Assembly (NCBI RefSeq): GCF_000515335.1
Contig: NZ_KI911563.1
Span: 2,876,936 to 2,940,935, forward strand
Reading direction: 5' to 3'
Source of the DNA: Cohnella panacarvi Gsoil 349
GTDB lineage: Bacteria > Bacillota > Bacilli > Paenibacillales > Paenibacillaceae
Length of the DNA stretch: 64,000 bases
Positions 21,147-29,026 of the stretch are shown here, in pieces; within the stretch, counting starts at the first letter, position 1; each line of letters begins with the position of its first letter. The translations under genes were made by a program, and so were the position numbers. The notes beneath the pieces were generated by a model, which saw only the letters and a program-made list of their open reading frames with translations, was not told where the DNA came from and did no database searches.

Positions 21147-22316
21147 ATGAGCCAAGATAGACCGCTCATCTATTTAGATAACGCTGCGACAAGCTGGCCG
21201 AAGCCTCCGGCTGTATGGGAAGCGATGGAGAGGGTCATGCGCGAGAGCGCGGCGAACCCTGGGCGCGGTGGGCATGCGATGGCCGTGAAGGCGAGTAGAA
21301 CGCTGTTCGAGACTCGCAAGCGGCTCGCGAAGTTGCTCGGAATCGGCAATCCGAACGACATTGCTTTTACGAACAATACGACGCATGCATTGAACATGGC
21401 CATCCAAGGGTTGTTGAATCCGGGGGACCACGTGATCGCGACTTCAATCGAACATAACTCCGTGCGGCGACCGCTTGAAGCATTAAAACGTAAGCTAGGG
21501 ATCGAAGTCACTTATGTGGCGACGGACGCGAGAGGTACGCTTGATCTTAAGCATGTAGCGTCCGCGATGAAACCGAACACGAAGCTGATCGCAACTACCC
21601 ATAGCTCAAACCTGCTCGGCAGTATTACGCCTATCGAATCGCTTGCGGAGATCGCCGCGAAGAGCGGTGCGAAGTTGCTTGTCGATGCGGCTCAGAGCGC
21701 GGGCGTGCTTCCGATTCATATAGGAAGCATGGGGATCGACCTGCTTGCTTTCCCGGGTCACAAGGGGTTGTTGGGACCGCAAGGAACTGGCGGGTTGTAC
21801 ATTCATCCCGATATCGACTTGGAGCCGCTGATGCACGGGGGGACGGGCAGTAAGTCGGAAGCGCCGGAACAGCCTACGGTAAGGCCGGACCGATACGAGG
21901 CAGGAACGCCTAACACGGTTGGAATCGCGGGTCTAGCCGAAGGGGTAGCCTTCATTCAGAAGGAAACGGTACAAGCCATTCATGCAAGAGAGAAGCATCT
22001 TACCACGATGTTGATGGAAGGGCTGCTCGCTCAACCCGGCATTACGATCCTCGGTCCGGAGCCCGGAGTCGATCGGACGGCGATCGTATCATTCATCGTC
22101 GAAGCCATTGATCCATCGGAGATGGCGTTCTTGCTCGATCAACAATTCGGCATCGCGGTAAGGGCTGGTTTTCACTGCACGCCGCTTGGACATGATACGG
22201 CGGGTTCGGGCGAAACCGGTGCGGTACGCGCAAGTCCCGGATATTTTACAACCGAATCGGAAATCGTAAGCATGATAGAAGCGGTCAAGCAAATCAAACG
22301 AACATTGAATCGCTAA
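21147..22316 (+). CDS. Class V aminotransferase-fold PLP enzyme (cysteine desulfurase-like)
   Basis: A 389-residue PLP enzyme of the SufS/NifS-related group. It shows the N-terminal LIYLDNAATSWPKPP, the nucleotide-like SIEHNSVRRPLE, DAAQSAGVLPIHI with the PLP-contact Asp, and FPGHKGLLGPQGTGGLY with the Schiff-base lysine. GFHCTPLGHDT holds a cysteine where desulfurases have their active-site Cys. The family resembles single-gene cysteine desulfurase-like enzymes near spo0J in other Firmicutes. It has no adjacent scaffold gene, so its sulfur acceptor is unknown. Confidence 0.85.
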   Translation: MSQDRPLIYLDNAATSWPKPPAVWEAMERVMRESAANPGRGGHAMAVKASRTLFETRKRLAKLLGIGNPNDIAFTNNTTHALNMAIQGLLNPGDHVIATSIEHNSVRRPLEALKRKLGIEVTYVATDARGTLDLKHVASAMKPNTKLIATTHSSNLLGSITPIESLAEIAAKSGAKLLVDAAQSAGVLPIHIGSMGIDLLAFPGHKGLLGPQGTGGLYIHPDIDLEPLMHGGTGSKSEAPEQPTVRPDRYEAGTPNTVGIAGLAEGVAFIQKETVQAIHAREKHLTTMLMEGLLAQPGITILGPEPGVDRTAIVSFIVEAIDPSEMAFLLDQQFGIAVRAGFHCTPLGHDTAGSGETGAVRASPGYFTTESEIVSMIEAVKQIKRTLNR

Positions 22317-22358
22317 TAGAGAAAATCGATAGTTTCATACATGGGGGAGACAGGAAAT

Positions 22359-22850
22359 ATGAGCGGTTGGAATGATCAAGTTGCGATGGCAGTCGCAGCC
22401 GGCGAAGGGTTATTGTTAATCGTCGTATTGCTCGTCGTGATCGGATTGTCGAGCAGATTGAGCAAGCTGAAGAAGGCGCACCAGCAACTAATGGGAGATA
22501 CGGGCGTTACGAATATCGAAGACGTCATGCATGCGGTCCATCAGCATCTTGCCGAAGTGGACGGAAAGCTTAACGAGCATCAAGCATCGCTTGGAAAGCA
22601 CGAAAGACGCCTTGCCGCCCTGAAAGGGCGAATCGGCGTCCATCGATTTAACGCTTTCTCTGATTCCGGAAGCGACCTTAGCTTCTCCGTTGCGTTAGTC
22701 AATGAAGCGCAAGACGGAGTCGTGATCACCGGTATTCACGGAAGGGAACAAACGTTCCTATACGCGAAGCCGATCGATAAAGGCCAATCCGCATATATGC
22801 TAACCCCGGAGGAGAAAACGGCGATTAATCAGGCAATGCAAAAGGAATAG
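22359..22850 (+). CDS. DUF4446 family membrane-anchored protein
   Basis: A 163-residue protein with one N-terminal membrane segment (GLLLIVVLLVVIGLSS), a coiled-coil-like stretch (KLKKAHQQLMG to HERRLAALKG) and a C-terminal domain with FNAFSDSGSDLSFSVALVN, characteristic of DUF4446. Function is unknown. I start at ATG 22359, preceded by GGGGGAG and AGGAAAT, rather than at 22341. Its 3' end overlaps that of the convergent yyaC by 26 bp. Confidence 0.82.
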   Translation: MSGWNDQVAMAVAAGEGLLLIVVLLVVIGLSSRLSKLKKAHQQLMGDTGVTNIEDVMHAVHQHLAEVDGKLNEHQASLGKHERRLAALKGRIGVHRFNAFSDSGSDLSFSVALVNEAQDGVVITGIHGREQTFLYAKPIDKGQSAYMLTPEEKTAINQAMQKE

Positions 22851-23442
22851 TCGCGTTCCGCGCGTTATGTATGGCTTTCGAGATACTTTGGGCGATAATT
22901 TCGGACATTTTAACGACGAGGTTCAGACGCGTATTCTGCAGCACGAAATACTCCATGAAACCGCCTACGTTCACGATGCCGGTCATGTGAATATCTCCTA
23001 CCGGAGGAAGCTCCTTATTGACGCCGGCGCCGGGACGTACCGGTCCAGATCCGACTTGGATGCATCCTACGCTGGATACTTGTCCAAGACAGGCGTCGAC
23101 GGCGATAACGAACGGCTGGCGAGTCGAACGCAAGATTTTCAGAAGCGTGTCCCCTAAGTTCATGGCGTGAACCGGTTCTTCCAACGTGCCGTAGAGGTCG
23201 TATAGGTTGCTGTTCTCGCGCGCGAGCGCGGTCCCGACGAGCGGACCGAGCGAATCTCCGGTCGAACGGTCCGTGCCTACGCATACGACGATGATCCGAC
23301 GTTCTTGGGACAAGCCTCCGAGATACTGCTCAACTTTGTGGGATAATCGATGTAAGACAGTAGGTTCGTTATAAGGAATCTTCAAAGAGAGCGCTGCCGA
23401 ATCGGTCGCAGTGCCCGGACGTTTCTCCCATAAGCCGTTCAT
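22825..23442 (-). CDS. yyaC: Spore protease-like protein YyaC
   Basis: A 205-residue protein of the YyaC (DUF1256) family, related in fold to the spore germination protease GPR. Visible blocks are VVCVGTDRSTGDSLGPLVGT, GTLEEPVHAMNL, VIAVDACLG and GSGPVRPGAGVNKELPPVGD. Expression in sporulation is known for the Bacillus protein; its substrate is not. It is on the lagging strand and convergent with DUF4446, so it probably has its own sporulation promoter. Confidence 0.9.
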   Translation of the reverse strand: MNGLWEKRPGTATDSAALSLKIPYNEPTVLHRLSHKVEQYLGGLSQERRIIVVCVGTDRSTGDSLGPLVGTALARENSNLYDLYGTLEEPVHAMNLGDTLLKILRSTRQPFVIAVDACLGQVSSVGCIQVGSGPVRPGAGVNKELPPVGDIHMTGIVNVGGFMEYFVLQNTRLNLVVKMSEIIAQSISKAIHNARNATIPFALPD

Positions 23443-23547
23443 CCGTCCGCCTCGCCTCCTCCCATATCATGTTACTAGTATATGGACGGGGCCGTTCTTT
23501 TATACTTATTGCGGGCGGCTAAGTTGAAATAACGAGGGGACAGCAGA

Positions 23548-23793
23548 ATGATGCCTCTATTGATAGCTTTCGATTCAACGCAGCAAGCGCTTCGCGCAGA
23601 GATGTTGCTCGAGTACGCGGACATCGAGATCGATATTTGCCCGACTCCGAAGGAAATCACCGCAGGTTGCGCGTTATCTATCGCTTTCCCTTCCGAGGAG
23701 TTGGAGCAAGTGAAGCAGATTATCGTCTCGGAGAACGTGGAGATCAGAGGACTTTTCGAGAAAACCGCTGACGGGTACGATCAGATCGCATAA
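23548..23793 (+). CDS. DUF3343 small protein
   Basis: An 81-residue protein matching the DUF3343 pattern: a short ferredoxin-like fold with LIAFDSTQQALRAEMLLEY, PTPKEITAGCALSIAF and a single conserved Cys in TAGCALS. Family members are thought to be sulfur or selenium carriers, but this is not proven. The ATG follows GAGGGGACAGC. It is followed 15 nt later by the MscS gene, probably in one operon. Confidence 0.8.
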   Translation: MMPLLIAFDSTQQALRAEMLLEYADIEIDICPTPKEITAGCALSIAFPSEELEQVKQIIVSENVEIRGLFEKTADGYDQIA

Positions 23794-23808
23794 GGAAGAG
23801 GAGGGACA

Positions 23809-24735
23809 ATGGCGATGGATGGCGAGAACATAATCGAATTTACGACTTCTAAAGGAAATCTGTGGGAGCAGTTCATCGATAGAATGAGGGACAAGATCGA
23901 GGATACGCAGATGTGGACGTCGGCAGCGACGGTCATTGGCCGAATTGTGCTCATCCTTATCGTTAGTCGCCTTGTCCTTATGATCCTGAACCGTTTCATC
24001 GATCACGTCACCAGCGAACGCGAAACGAGCCGTCTGAAGCTCAGGACAAGACGCGTACAGACGTTAGGACGGCTGCTGAAGAATGCGGCAGGGTATACGA
24101 TCAACTTCGTCGTCATTCTACTTGTGCTCGGAGAGTTTAACATCCAGTTGGCGCCGCTATTGGCTGGTGCGGGCGTGATCGGACTCGCGATCGGTTTCGG
24201 AGCCCAAAGCTTGGTTAAAGATGTGATTACGGGCTTCTTCATTATTCTGGAGGACCAGTTCGCCGTAGGCGACGTCATTCAGACGGGCAATTTCAAAGGA
24301 ACGGTCGAGATGATCGGTTTGCGGGCGACGAGGATTAAAAGCTGGACCGGGGAGATTCACATTATCCCGAACGGTTCGATCGTCGAAGTGACGAACTACT
24401 CGGTGAACAACGCGATCGCGGTGATCGACGTGAACATTGCGTACGAAGAGCAGGTCAGCCAAGCGATGGAAATCGTCAGAGGCGTGCTCGTAAAGTTCGA
24501 AGACCCGAATATCGTTAACACGCCGGAATTGCTCGGCATACAAACGATGAACGCGCAGGGCATTACTTTGAGGGTTACGGTGGAGTGCAGACCGAATACC
24601 CAATCCGTCGTCACGAGGAAGATCAACGAAGAGGTCAAACGCGTATTCGAGGACAACGGCATTGCGGCCCCGTACCAGCGCATGATGACCATTCAACAAC
24701 GGGCTGATATGGTCGATCGAACGGGAGGAGCTTGA
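23809..24735 (+). CDS. Small-conductance mechanosensitive channel (MscS/YkuT family)
   Basis: A 308-residue channel. Three N-terminal membrane segments include the pore-lining TM3 LLAGAGVIGLAIGFGAQSLV, typical of MscS with its Gly/Ala packing. A beta domain follows (FFIILEDQFAVGDVIQ) with GEIHIIPNGSI, then a C-terminal alpha/beta domain. It releases osmolytes on hypo-osmotic shock. The start ATG has AGGAGGGAC. The DUF951 gene follows after 1 nt. Confidence 0.95.
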   Translation: MAMDGENIIEFTTSKGNLWEQFIDRMRDKIEDTQMWTSAATVIGRIVLILIVSRLVLMILNRFIDHVTSERETSRLKLRTRRVQTLGRLLKNAAGYTINFVVILLVLGEFNIQLAPLLAGAGVIGLAIGFGAQSLVKDVITGFFIILEDQFAVGDVIQTGNFKGTVEMIGLRATRIKSWTGEIHIIPNGSIVEVTNYSVNNAIAVIDVNIAYEEQVSQAMEIVRGVLVKFEDPNIVNTPELLGIQTMNAQGITLRVTVECRPNTQSVVTRKINEEVKRVFEDNGIAAPYQRMMTIQQRADMVDRTGGA

Positions 24736-24736
24736 G

Positions 24737-24967
24737 ATGGAGCGTAAGGTATTCGAGCTTGGGGATATCGTACAAATGAAAAAGCAGCATCCGTGCGGGG
24801 CTAACGAAATGGAAGTTATTCGCATGGGGATGGACATTCGGATCAAATGCGTAAAATGCAAACACAGCATTCTGCTGCCCCGGGCCAAGTTCGAAAAAGG
24901 GTTCAAAAAAGTGCTTCGATCCGCGGCATCTGCAGCATCGGAGGACGATCTAGAGGAGCAGGGATAG
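24737..24967 (+). CDS. DUF951 family protein (YyzM-like)
   Basis: A 76-residue protein with the compact DUF951 signature: GDIVQMKKQHPCGANEMEV, then MGMDIRIKCVKCKHSILLPR with a CxxC pair (probably metal-binding). Function is unknown. The family is regularly found next to mscS and rpsF in Firmicutes. The tail after residue 60 is variable and acidic. It overlaps nothing and starts 1 nt after the MscS stop. Confidence 0.9.
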   Translation: MERKVFELGDIVQMKKQHPCGANEMEVIRMGMDIRIKCVKCKHSILLPRAKFEKGFKKVLRSAASAASEDDLEEQG

Positions 24968-25035
24968 CAAAGCTTTCCATGCTTCTCTGACCGCTTGCAA
25001 GCACGATTGATCTGTGATATGATACTTCTTGCTGC

Positions 25036-25126
25036 GGAGAGGTACCCAAGTGGTCCAAGGGGGTTGACTCGAAATCATCTAGGCGTCGCAAGGCGTGCGT
25101 GGGTTCGAATCCCACCCTCTCCGCCA
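25036..25126 (+). tRNA. tRNA-Ser (anticodon CGA)
   Basis: A 91-nt type II tRNA. The acceptor GGAGAGG pairs with CCTCTCC, with discriminator G and an encoded CCA. The D arm has GTGG, the anticodon loop is CTCGAAA, and the long variable arm is typical of serine. The T arm is GTGGGTTCGAATCCCAC. The anticodon stem has one apparent T-T mismatch (positions 28/42). Confidence 0.93.
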
Positions 25127-25180
25127 TCCAACAAAAAATGAACGAGCGATCCCAACGGGGTCGCTTTTTTGTTGGATGGC
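25124..25180 (+). terminator. Terminator nested in a long palindrome after tRNA-Ser
   Basis: GCGATCCC/GGGGTCGC (25146-25164) followed by six Ts is a clear terminator. It sits inside perfect 16-bp outer arms (25124-25139 and 25165-25180) whose left arm starts within the tRNA's GCCA end. Confidence 0.85.
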
Positions 25181-25245
25181 GTGGTGGGATGAGAACGGGT
25201 CGTAAAGCGGACATGTCCGGGGGACATGTTCGTAGACCCAGGGAC

Positions 25246-25267
25246 TCGAATCCCACCCTCTCCGCCA
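25246..25267 (+). repeat. Duplicated 3' end of tRNA-Ser
   Basis: These 22 nt are identical to the tRNA's own 3' end at 25105-25126 (TCGAATCCC through CCA). No complete tRNA precedes them: the upstream 65 nt do not fold as one, although GTGGGAT near 25185 could pair with ATCCCAC. A tRNA-end duplication is the classic footprint of integration into a tRNA gene, but no integrase is present between the copies. Confidence 0.8.
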
Positions 25268-25636
25268 CCGGGTTGAGTTTGTACGAAATATCGCACAAAG
25301 CAGTGCGAGGCGGGCGATACAATATTTCCCAAGAAATAACGAAGAGCCCTCTTGCGAGGGCCCTCCGGGCGACGTATTGTGGAGCTTCAGGATCTACGGT
25401 TACTATCGTTGCTGGTCTCAACCCAGCGCTTCGGTAATCGGTCCGGTCTCATGCCGGATTGTTGCGGACTTAGTGTCTTTAGCACAACGCCTCGCTTCCG
25501 TGCCTACTCCGATTGGAACGTATCCTCTTGCTGTTGTTGCACCTCGACGTTCAAGGGAACCACACCTCTCTAATAACGTCGCCGAGATATAGAATGGCAC
25601 AAATCCGGATCATTTATACGCGGCTCACGAAAAGTA
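25268..25636. other. Intergenic stretch with no recognised gene
   Basis: I find no convincing coding frame. Small GC hairpins occur near 25345-25370 (GCCCTC/GAGGGC, then GCCC/GGGC). It lies downstream of the minus-strand YjzC gene. Confidence 0.5.
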
Positions 25637-25822
25637 TTACGGCGCTTTGTGCTTTCTCCATTTGCGGTTATGGTTCCTCGTCTCCGGGAACCGTTGTCCT
25701 TTGCGCAAAGTCACGTGCTGCGGATTCTCGATTCCCATATGGAAGGAATCTTCTCCGACCTCGATGTACTCTCCGTCGTTCGGAGCCTTCTGTCCCGGTT
25801 CGAAAAGCGTCTGTTCGCCCAC
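25637..25822 (-). CDS. YjzC family small protein
   Basis: A 61-residue protein with the YjzC layout: FEPGQKAPNDGEYIEVGE at the N terminus, NPQHVTLRKGQRFPETRNHNRKW in the C-terminal half (positions about 33-55), and a basic end. It reads from GTG at 25820-25822 with a full AGGAGGTGA site. The function of the family is unknown. It is on the minus strand between tRNA-Ser and rpsF, against its neighbours. Confidence 0.82.
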   Translation of the reverse strand: MGEQTLFEPGQKAPNDGEYIEVGEDSFHMGIENPQHVTLRKGQRFPETRNHNRKWRKHKAP

Positions 25823-25875
25823 AAGCTCACCTCCTGTTCTGCTCGTTAGTGTGACTATTTGGCAGACGATTTATG

Positions 25876-25904
25876 TTGCGATTCTCGCCCGGTTATGATA
25901 AAGT
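25876..25904 (+). promoter_or_regulatory. Candidate rpsF operon promoter
   Basis: TTGCGA (25876-25881), a 17-bp spacer and TAAAGT (25899-25904) leave a leader of about 105 nt before rpsF. Confidence 0.5.
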
Positions 25905-25919
25905 ATTCAGGCATGCGAT

Positions 25920-25998
25920 TCGAGTAAATGCTTTTTGCATGCTCCTTGCTCCTCGGCCGATCTTGCGGTCGGTATGCCAAGCGGGGGGCCATAGACCT
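25920..25998 (+). promoter_or_regulatory. Structured rpsF leader (possible S6:S18 autoregulatory element)
   Basis: The leader holds a CCGATC-TTGC-GGTCGG hairpin with an outer GG...CC extension (25955-25978), after a GCATGC...GCATGC hairpin (near 25913-25942). Many bacteria regulate rpsF through an S6:S18-binding hairpin in this position. I cannot confirm the conserved motif by eye. Confidence 0.35.
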
Positions 25999-26016
25999 TA
26001 AGGAGGTGAACGGAAG

Positions 26017-26304
26017 ATGCGCAATTACGAGTTAATGTACATCATCCGTCCGGACGTGGATCAAGAAACCGTTCAAGCCGTCGTGGAAAAATTCCAGGGC
26101 GTCATCGTGAACGGCGGAGAGATCGTAAAGCACGACATCATGGGTAAACGTCGTCTTGCTTACGAAATCAACAAACACCGCGAAGGGACGTATGTGCTGG
26201 TTAACTTCACGGCTACGTCGGATGTTGTCAACGAGCTGGAGCGCGTTCTGAAGATCTCGGACGAAGTCATCAGACATATCGTCGTTAGAGAACAGACTGC
26301 GTAA
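26017..26304 (+). CDS. rpsF: 30S ribosomal protein S6
   Basis: A 95-residue protein with the S6 ferredoxin-like fold: [39 protein letters not shown] and the terminal [13 protein letters not shown]. It binds 16S rRNA as a heterodimer with S18, encoded two genes on. The ATG follows AAGGAGGTG. First gene of rpsF-ssb-rpsR. Confidence 0.98.
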   Translation: MRNYELMYIIRPDVDQETVQAVVEKFQGVIVNGGEIVKHDIMGKRRLAYEINKHREGTYVLVNFTATSDVVNELERVLKISDEVIRHIVVREQTA

Positions 26305-26366
26305 ACCGCACAACGAACTTGGCGGATGACCGCCGAACGCTTTCATGTCAGGGGAGGGACGACGAG

Positions 26367-26864
26367 ATGTTGAATCGAGTCATTCTTATTGGACGCTTGA
26401 CCAAAGATCCCGAACTGCGCTATACGCCGCAAGGCGTAGCTGTCGCACAATTCACGCTCGCGGTAGACCGCGGCTTCTCCAGCAACCGCGAGGAGAGGGA
26501 AGCGGATTTTATTCCGATCGTGGTATGGCGGCAACTCGCCGAGACGTGCGCCAACTATCTTCGCAAAGGCCGGTTGGCTGCTGTCGAAGGACGCATTCAG
26601 GTGCGTAACTACGACAACAACGAAGGCCGCCGCGTTTACGTGACGGAAGTCATAGCGGATAACGTACGGTTCTTGGAGTCTCCTAACCGCGAAGGCGGCG
26701 GACAAGCAAGAGACGAGTTATCCGGCAGCGGCAATGCGGGCGGATATGGCGGCGGCAACGCCGGTCGCAGCTCTGGTTCGCGCAATAGCGGAAGCAATAA
26801 TAACGATCCCTTCGCCGATGACGGGCGACCGATAGATATATCGGACGATGATTTGCCATTCTAA
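26367..26864 (+). CDS. ssb: Single-stranded DNA-binding protein
   Basis: A 165-residue SSB with an N-terminal OB fold ([20 protein letters not shown] to about residue 110). A Gly/Ser/Asn-rich linker follows, and the acidic C-terminal tip DISDDDLPF recruits partner proteins. I start at ATG 26367, after GGGGAGGG, since it gives the canonical SSB N terminus. An in-frame upstream start would add 16 unrelated residues. Confidence 0.97.
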   Translation: MLNRVILIGRLTKDPELRYTPQGVAVAQFTLAVDRGFSSNREEREADFIPIVVWRQLAETCANYLRKGRLAAVEGRIQVRNYDNNEGRRVYVTEVIADNVRFLESPNREGGGQARDELSGSGNAGGYGGGNAGRSSGSRNSGSNNNDPFADDGRPIDISDDDLPF

Positions 26865-26884
26865 CTGGAAAGGACGGATAACCA

Positions 26885-27208
26885 ATGAGCGAACAACAAG
26901 CAGCTGCACAACCACAAGCACGTGAAGAGCGCGGCCCACGCGGCCCACGCCCTGAAGGCGGAGATCGCGAGCCTCGCAAATTCCGTCGCGGCGGCCGTAA
27001 CAAGCGTCGCAAAGTATGCTTCTTCACGGTGAATAAAATTACCCACGTCGACTACAAAGACCTGGACCTGCTTCGCAAATTCATCAGCGAGCGCGGCAAA
27101 ATCTTGCCACGCCGCGTGACGGGTACGAAAGCGAAGTATCAGCGTATGCTGACGGTAGCGATCAAACGCTCCCGCCAAATGGCTTTGCTGCCTTACACGA
27201 CGGAGTAA
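26885..27208 (+). CDS. rpsR: 30S ribosomal protein S18, N-terminally extended
   Basis: A 107-residue S18, about 28 residues longer than the usual one. The conserved core begins around [14 protein letters not shown] and includes [21 protein letters not shown], ending MALLPYTTE. The extra N terminus is Gln/Ala-rich and then Arg/Gly/Pro-rich, with a short duplication GPRGPRP (the DNA repeats GCGGCCCAC). The CDS start fits AAAGGACGG. A terminator follows. Confidence 0.96.
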   Translation: MSEQQAAAQPQAREERGPRGPRPEGGDREPRKFRRGGRNKRRKVCFFTVNKITHVDYKDLDLLRKFISERGKILPRRVTGTKAKYQRMLTVAIKRSRQMALLPYTTE

Positions 27209-27235
27209 TCTACGCTATATCGACACAAAAGAACA

Positions 27236-27268
27236 GACGCTGCCGGACATCCGGTGGCGTTTTCTTTT
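27236..27268 (+). terminator. Terminator of the rpsF-ssb-rpsR operon
   Basis: ACGCTGCCGG-ACAT-CCGGTGGCGT with a T-rich tail (TTTTCTTTTTATT). Confidence 0.85.
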
Positions 27269-27364
27269 TATTCCAGTAACTATTGTATCTTGTGCATCGT
27301 ATATTTAAGGTCGAGAGATAGATAAAAAGAGAGACGGGAGAGTAAAACAAGGGAGAGAGGAACC

Positions 27365-28387
27365 ATGCGCAAACCAAAAAACAGACGGATGAGAATCGCG
27401 CTATTATCTACGTTAGGAGTACTTATCGTAGCGGCAGGACTTATCTATTCCAATAGAGGCGCGCTAGCCTCGTTAGGTTACGATTGGCTACTCGCGGACA
27501 AAGTGGAAGAGAGCATGAAAGACTCTTACAAGCCGCTGAACGACCGTCCGGTAAAGGAGCCGATGGTCGTCAAGGATCCGTTCAGCATGCTTTTGCTTGG
27601 CGTCGACGCCAGAGCGAAAGAGCGAGGACGCTCGGATACGCTGATCTATACGATAGTCAGGCCGGAGGACGGCAAGGTGCTGATGGTGTCGGTCCCTCGC
27701 GATACCTACGCTGATATCGTAGGCAAGGACAAGAAGGATAAGATTACGCATGCTTACGCATTCGGCGGGGCTGAAATGGCAGTGAACAGCATCGAGGAAC
27801 TGCTGGACGCGAAAGTCGACCATTACGCGACGATTAATTTTCAAGGCTTCAAACAGGTCGTCGATACGCTTGGCGGGATCTCGTTGCCGATTACGGAAGA
27901 TATCGTGAACAAAGGCGCGGATCACGAGAAGTTTACGGTCAAAGCGAATCAATCAAGCTACAGCGGAGTCGAGGCGCTAAATTACGTGCGTTACCGCGAA
28001 GATGCGGGGGGAGATATGTCCCGTACCGAGCGCAATCGCGTGTTCTTAGAAGCACTTATTCATAAAGCATCTTCAATGAAGCAATGGACCAAAATTCCGG
28101 AAGTGCTGGATATCGTCGGCGACAACTTTACGACCGACCTCCATCCGGAGACGATGAACGATCTGGCGAAGCAATTTCTGCAGACGGGACATTCGATCCG
28201 CAGCTACACCCTCAAGGGCGAAGGCAAACGGATGGGTTCGCAGAATCTTTGGTACTACGTGGCGGACGAGGATGATCTGAACGCCGTGAGAGCTACGATC
28301 GCCGCTTGGCTTGATCCGAATACGCCGCCGGAAAATTTGAAGACACCAACAGATGCCAAGAAGCAAACGAGCAATCCCATGCTATAA
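27365..28387 (+). CDS. LCP family (LytR-CpsA-Psr) protein
   Basis: A 340-residue membrane-anchored enzyme. The N terminus is basic followed by TM IALLSTLGVLIVAAGLIYS. The LCP domain starts near residue 75: LLLGVDARAKERGRSDTLI with the phosphate-binding Arg/Asp residues, VSVPRDTYADI, KITHAYAFGG and NYVRYREDAGGDMSRTERNR. Such enzymes attach teichoic acids or other glycopolymers to peptidoglycan. The C-terminal part after about 270 is less conserved. The glycopolymer cannot be told from sequence. Confidence 0.93.
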   Translation: MRKPKNRRMRIALLSTLGVLIVAAGLIYSNRGALASLGYDWLLADKVEESMKDSYKPLNDRPVKEPMVVKDPFSMLLLGVDARAKERGRSDTLIYTIVRPEDGKVLMVSVPRDTYADIVGKDKKDKITHAYAFGGAEMAVNSIEELLDAKVDHYATINFQGFKQVVDTLGGISLPITEDIVNKGADHEKFTVKANQSSYSGVEALNYVRYREDAGGDMSRTERNRVFLEALIHKASSMKQWTKIPEVLDIVGDNFTTDLHPETMNDLAKQFLQTGHSIRSYTLKGEGKRMGSQNLWYYVADEDDLNAVRATIAAWLDPNTPPENLKTPTDAKKQTSNPML

Positions 28388-28432
28388 TGGAAGCATCATT
28401 GAAGACGGAATGTCGAGGTGGCTGGAGGTATT

Positions 28433-28855
28433 ATGAATATCGCTTTCTTTCTCCTGCCGAAGCAGGAAGTCGTATGTTTGAACGAGACTACGACGCTGAG
28501 ACAGACGTTGGAGCGGATGGAGCATCATCGCTATACGGCCGTCCCGATCATCGGAGAGAATGGCGAGTATATAGCTACCGTCACTGAAGGCGATCTGCTG
28601 TGGCATCTGAAGAACAATCCCGATCTCTCTTTCGATCAACTGCACCGGGCATCGCTTAAGGATGTTCCGCTGCGCATGAACATTCGGTCCGTAAGAATCG
28701 ACGCGAATATGGAAGATTTAATATCGCTCGCGAAGACGCAGAACTTCGTTCCGGTCGTCGACGATCGGAACCGATTCATCGGCATCGTGCGCAGAAGCGA
28801 CATTATCGACTACTGCGAAAAACTGTTAGTCCGCGAAATGAAGAAAGAAGCATAA
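28433..28855 (+). CDS. CBS-domain protein
   Basis: A 140-residue protein made of two CBS motifs (about 14-60 and 80-130): VPIIGENGEYIATVTEGDLL and VPVVDDRNRFIGIVRRSDII. Stand-alone CBS pairs bind adenine nucleotides, including c-di-AMP in some cases. That would fit gdpP four genes downstream, but it is only a guess. I start at ATG 28433 after TGGAGG rather than at the longer frame. It is followed by a terminator. Confidence 0.9.
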   Translation: MNIAFFLLPKQEVVCLNETTTLRQTLERMEHHRYTAVPIIGENGEYIATVTEGDLLWHLKNNPDLSFDQLHRASLKDVPLRMNIRSVRIDANMEDLISLAKTQNFVPVVDDRNRFIGIVRRSDIIDYCEKLLVREMKKEA

Positions 28856-28864
28856 CGAACAAGG

Positions 28865-28904
28865 CAAGAGCGCTCCCGCATATAGAGGTTGCGCTCTTGT
28901 TCTT
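28865..28904 (+). terminator. Terminator after the CBS-domain gene
   Basis: CAAGAGCGC/GCGCTCTTG arms with a 17-nt loop, followed by TTCTTT. Confidence 0.7.
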
Positions 28905-28960
28905 TGATCGCGCGATAGCCTCCGAATCTGATTGGTGCAGTGCCAGTCCCCTTGCCGGTA

Positions 28961-28969
28961 TGTTATAAT
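28961..28969 (+). promoter_or_regulatory. Extended -10 promoter of the DUF2232-gdpP-rplI-helicase operon
   Basis: TGTTATAAT is a perfect extended -10 (TGnTATAAT). No clear -35 is needed in this class. It lies about 58 nt before the DUF2232 start. Confidence 0.6.
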
Positions 28970-29026
28970 GAAGTTTGCAGGTTTTTCAGGCAGCACGTTC
29001 TAACCTATGGGCAAGAGGTGAAAGGG

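Noticed and set aside
22867..23157. A plus-strand frame opposite yyaC
   Set aside because: It is antisense to a well-supported spore gene with no motif of its own.
25185..25267. A second complete tRNA-Ser
   Set aside because: Only the last 22 nt match; there is no D arm, anticodon arm or acceptor 5' strand that would fold.
25513..25898. Several short frames in the tRNA-Ser/rpsF gap
   Set aside because: Only the YjzC frame has a family pattern and a full Shine-Dalgarno; the others have neither.
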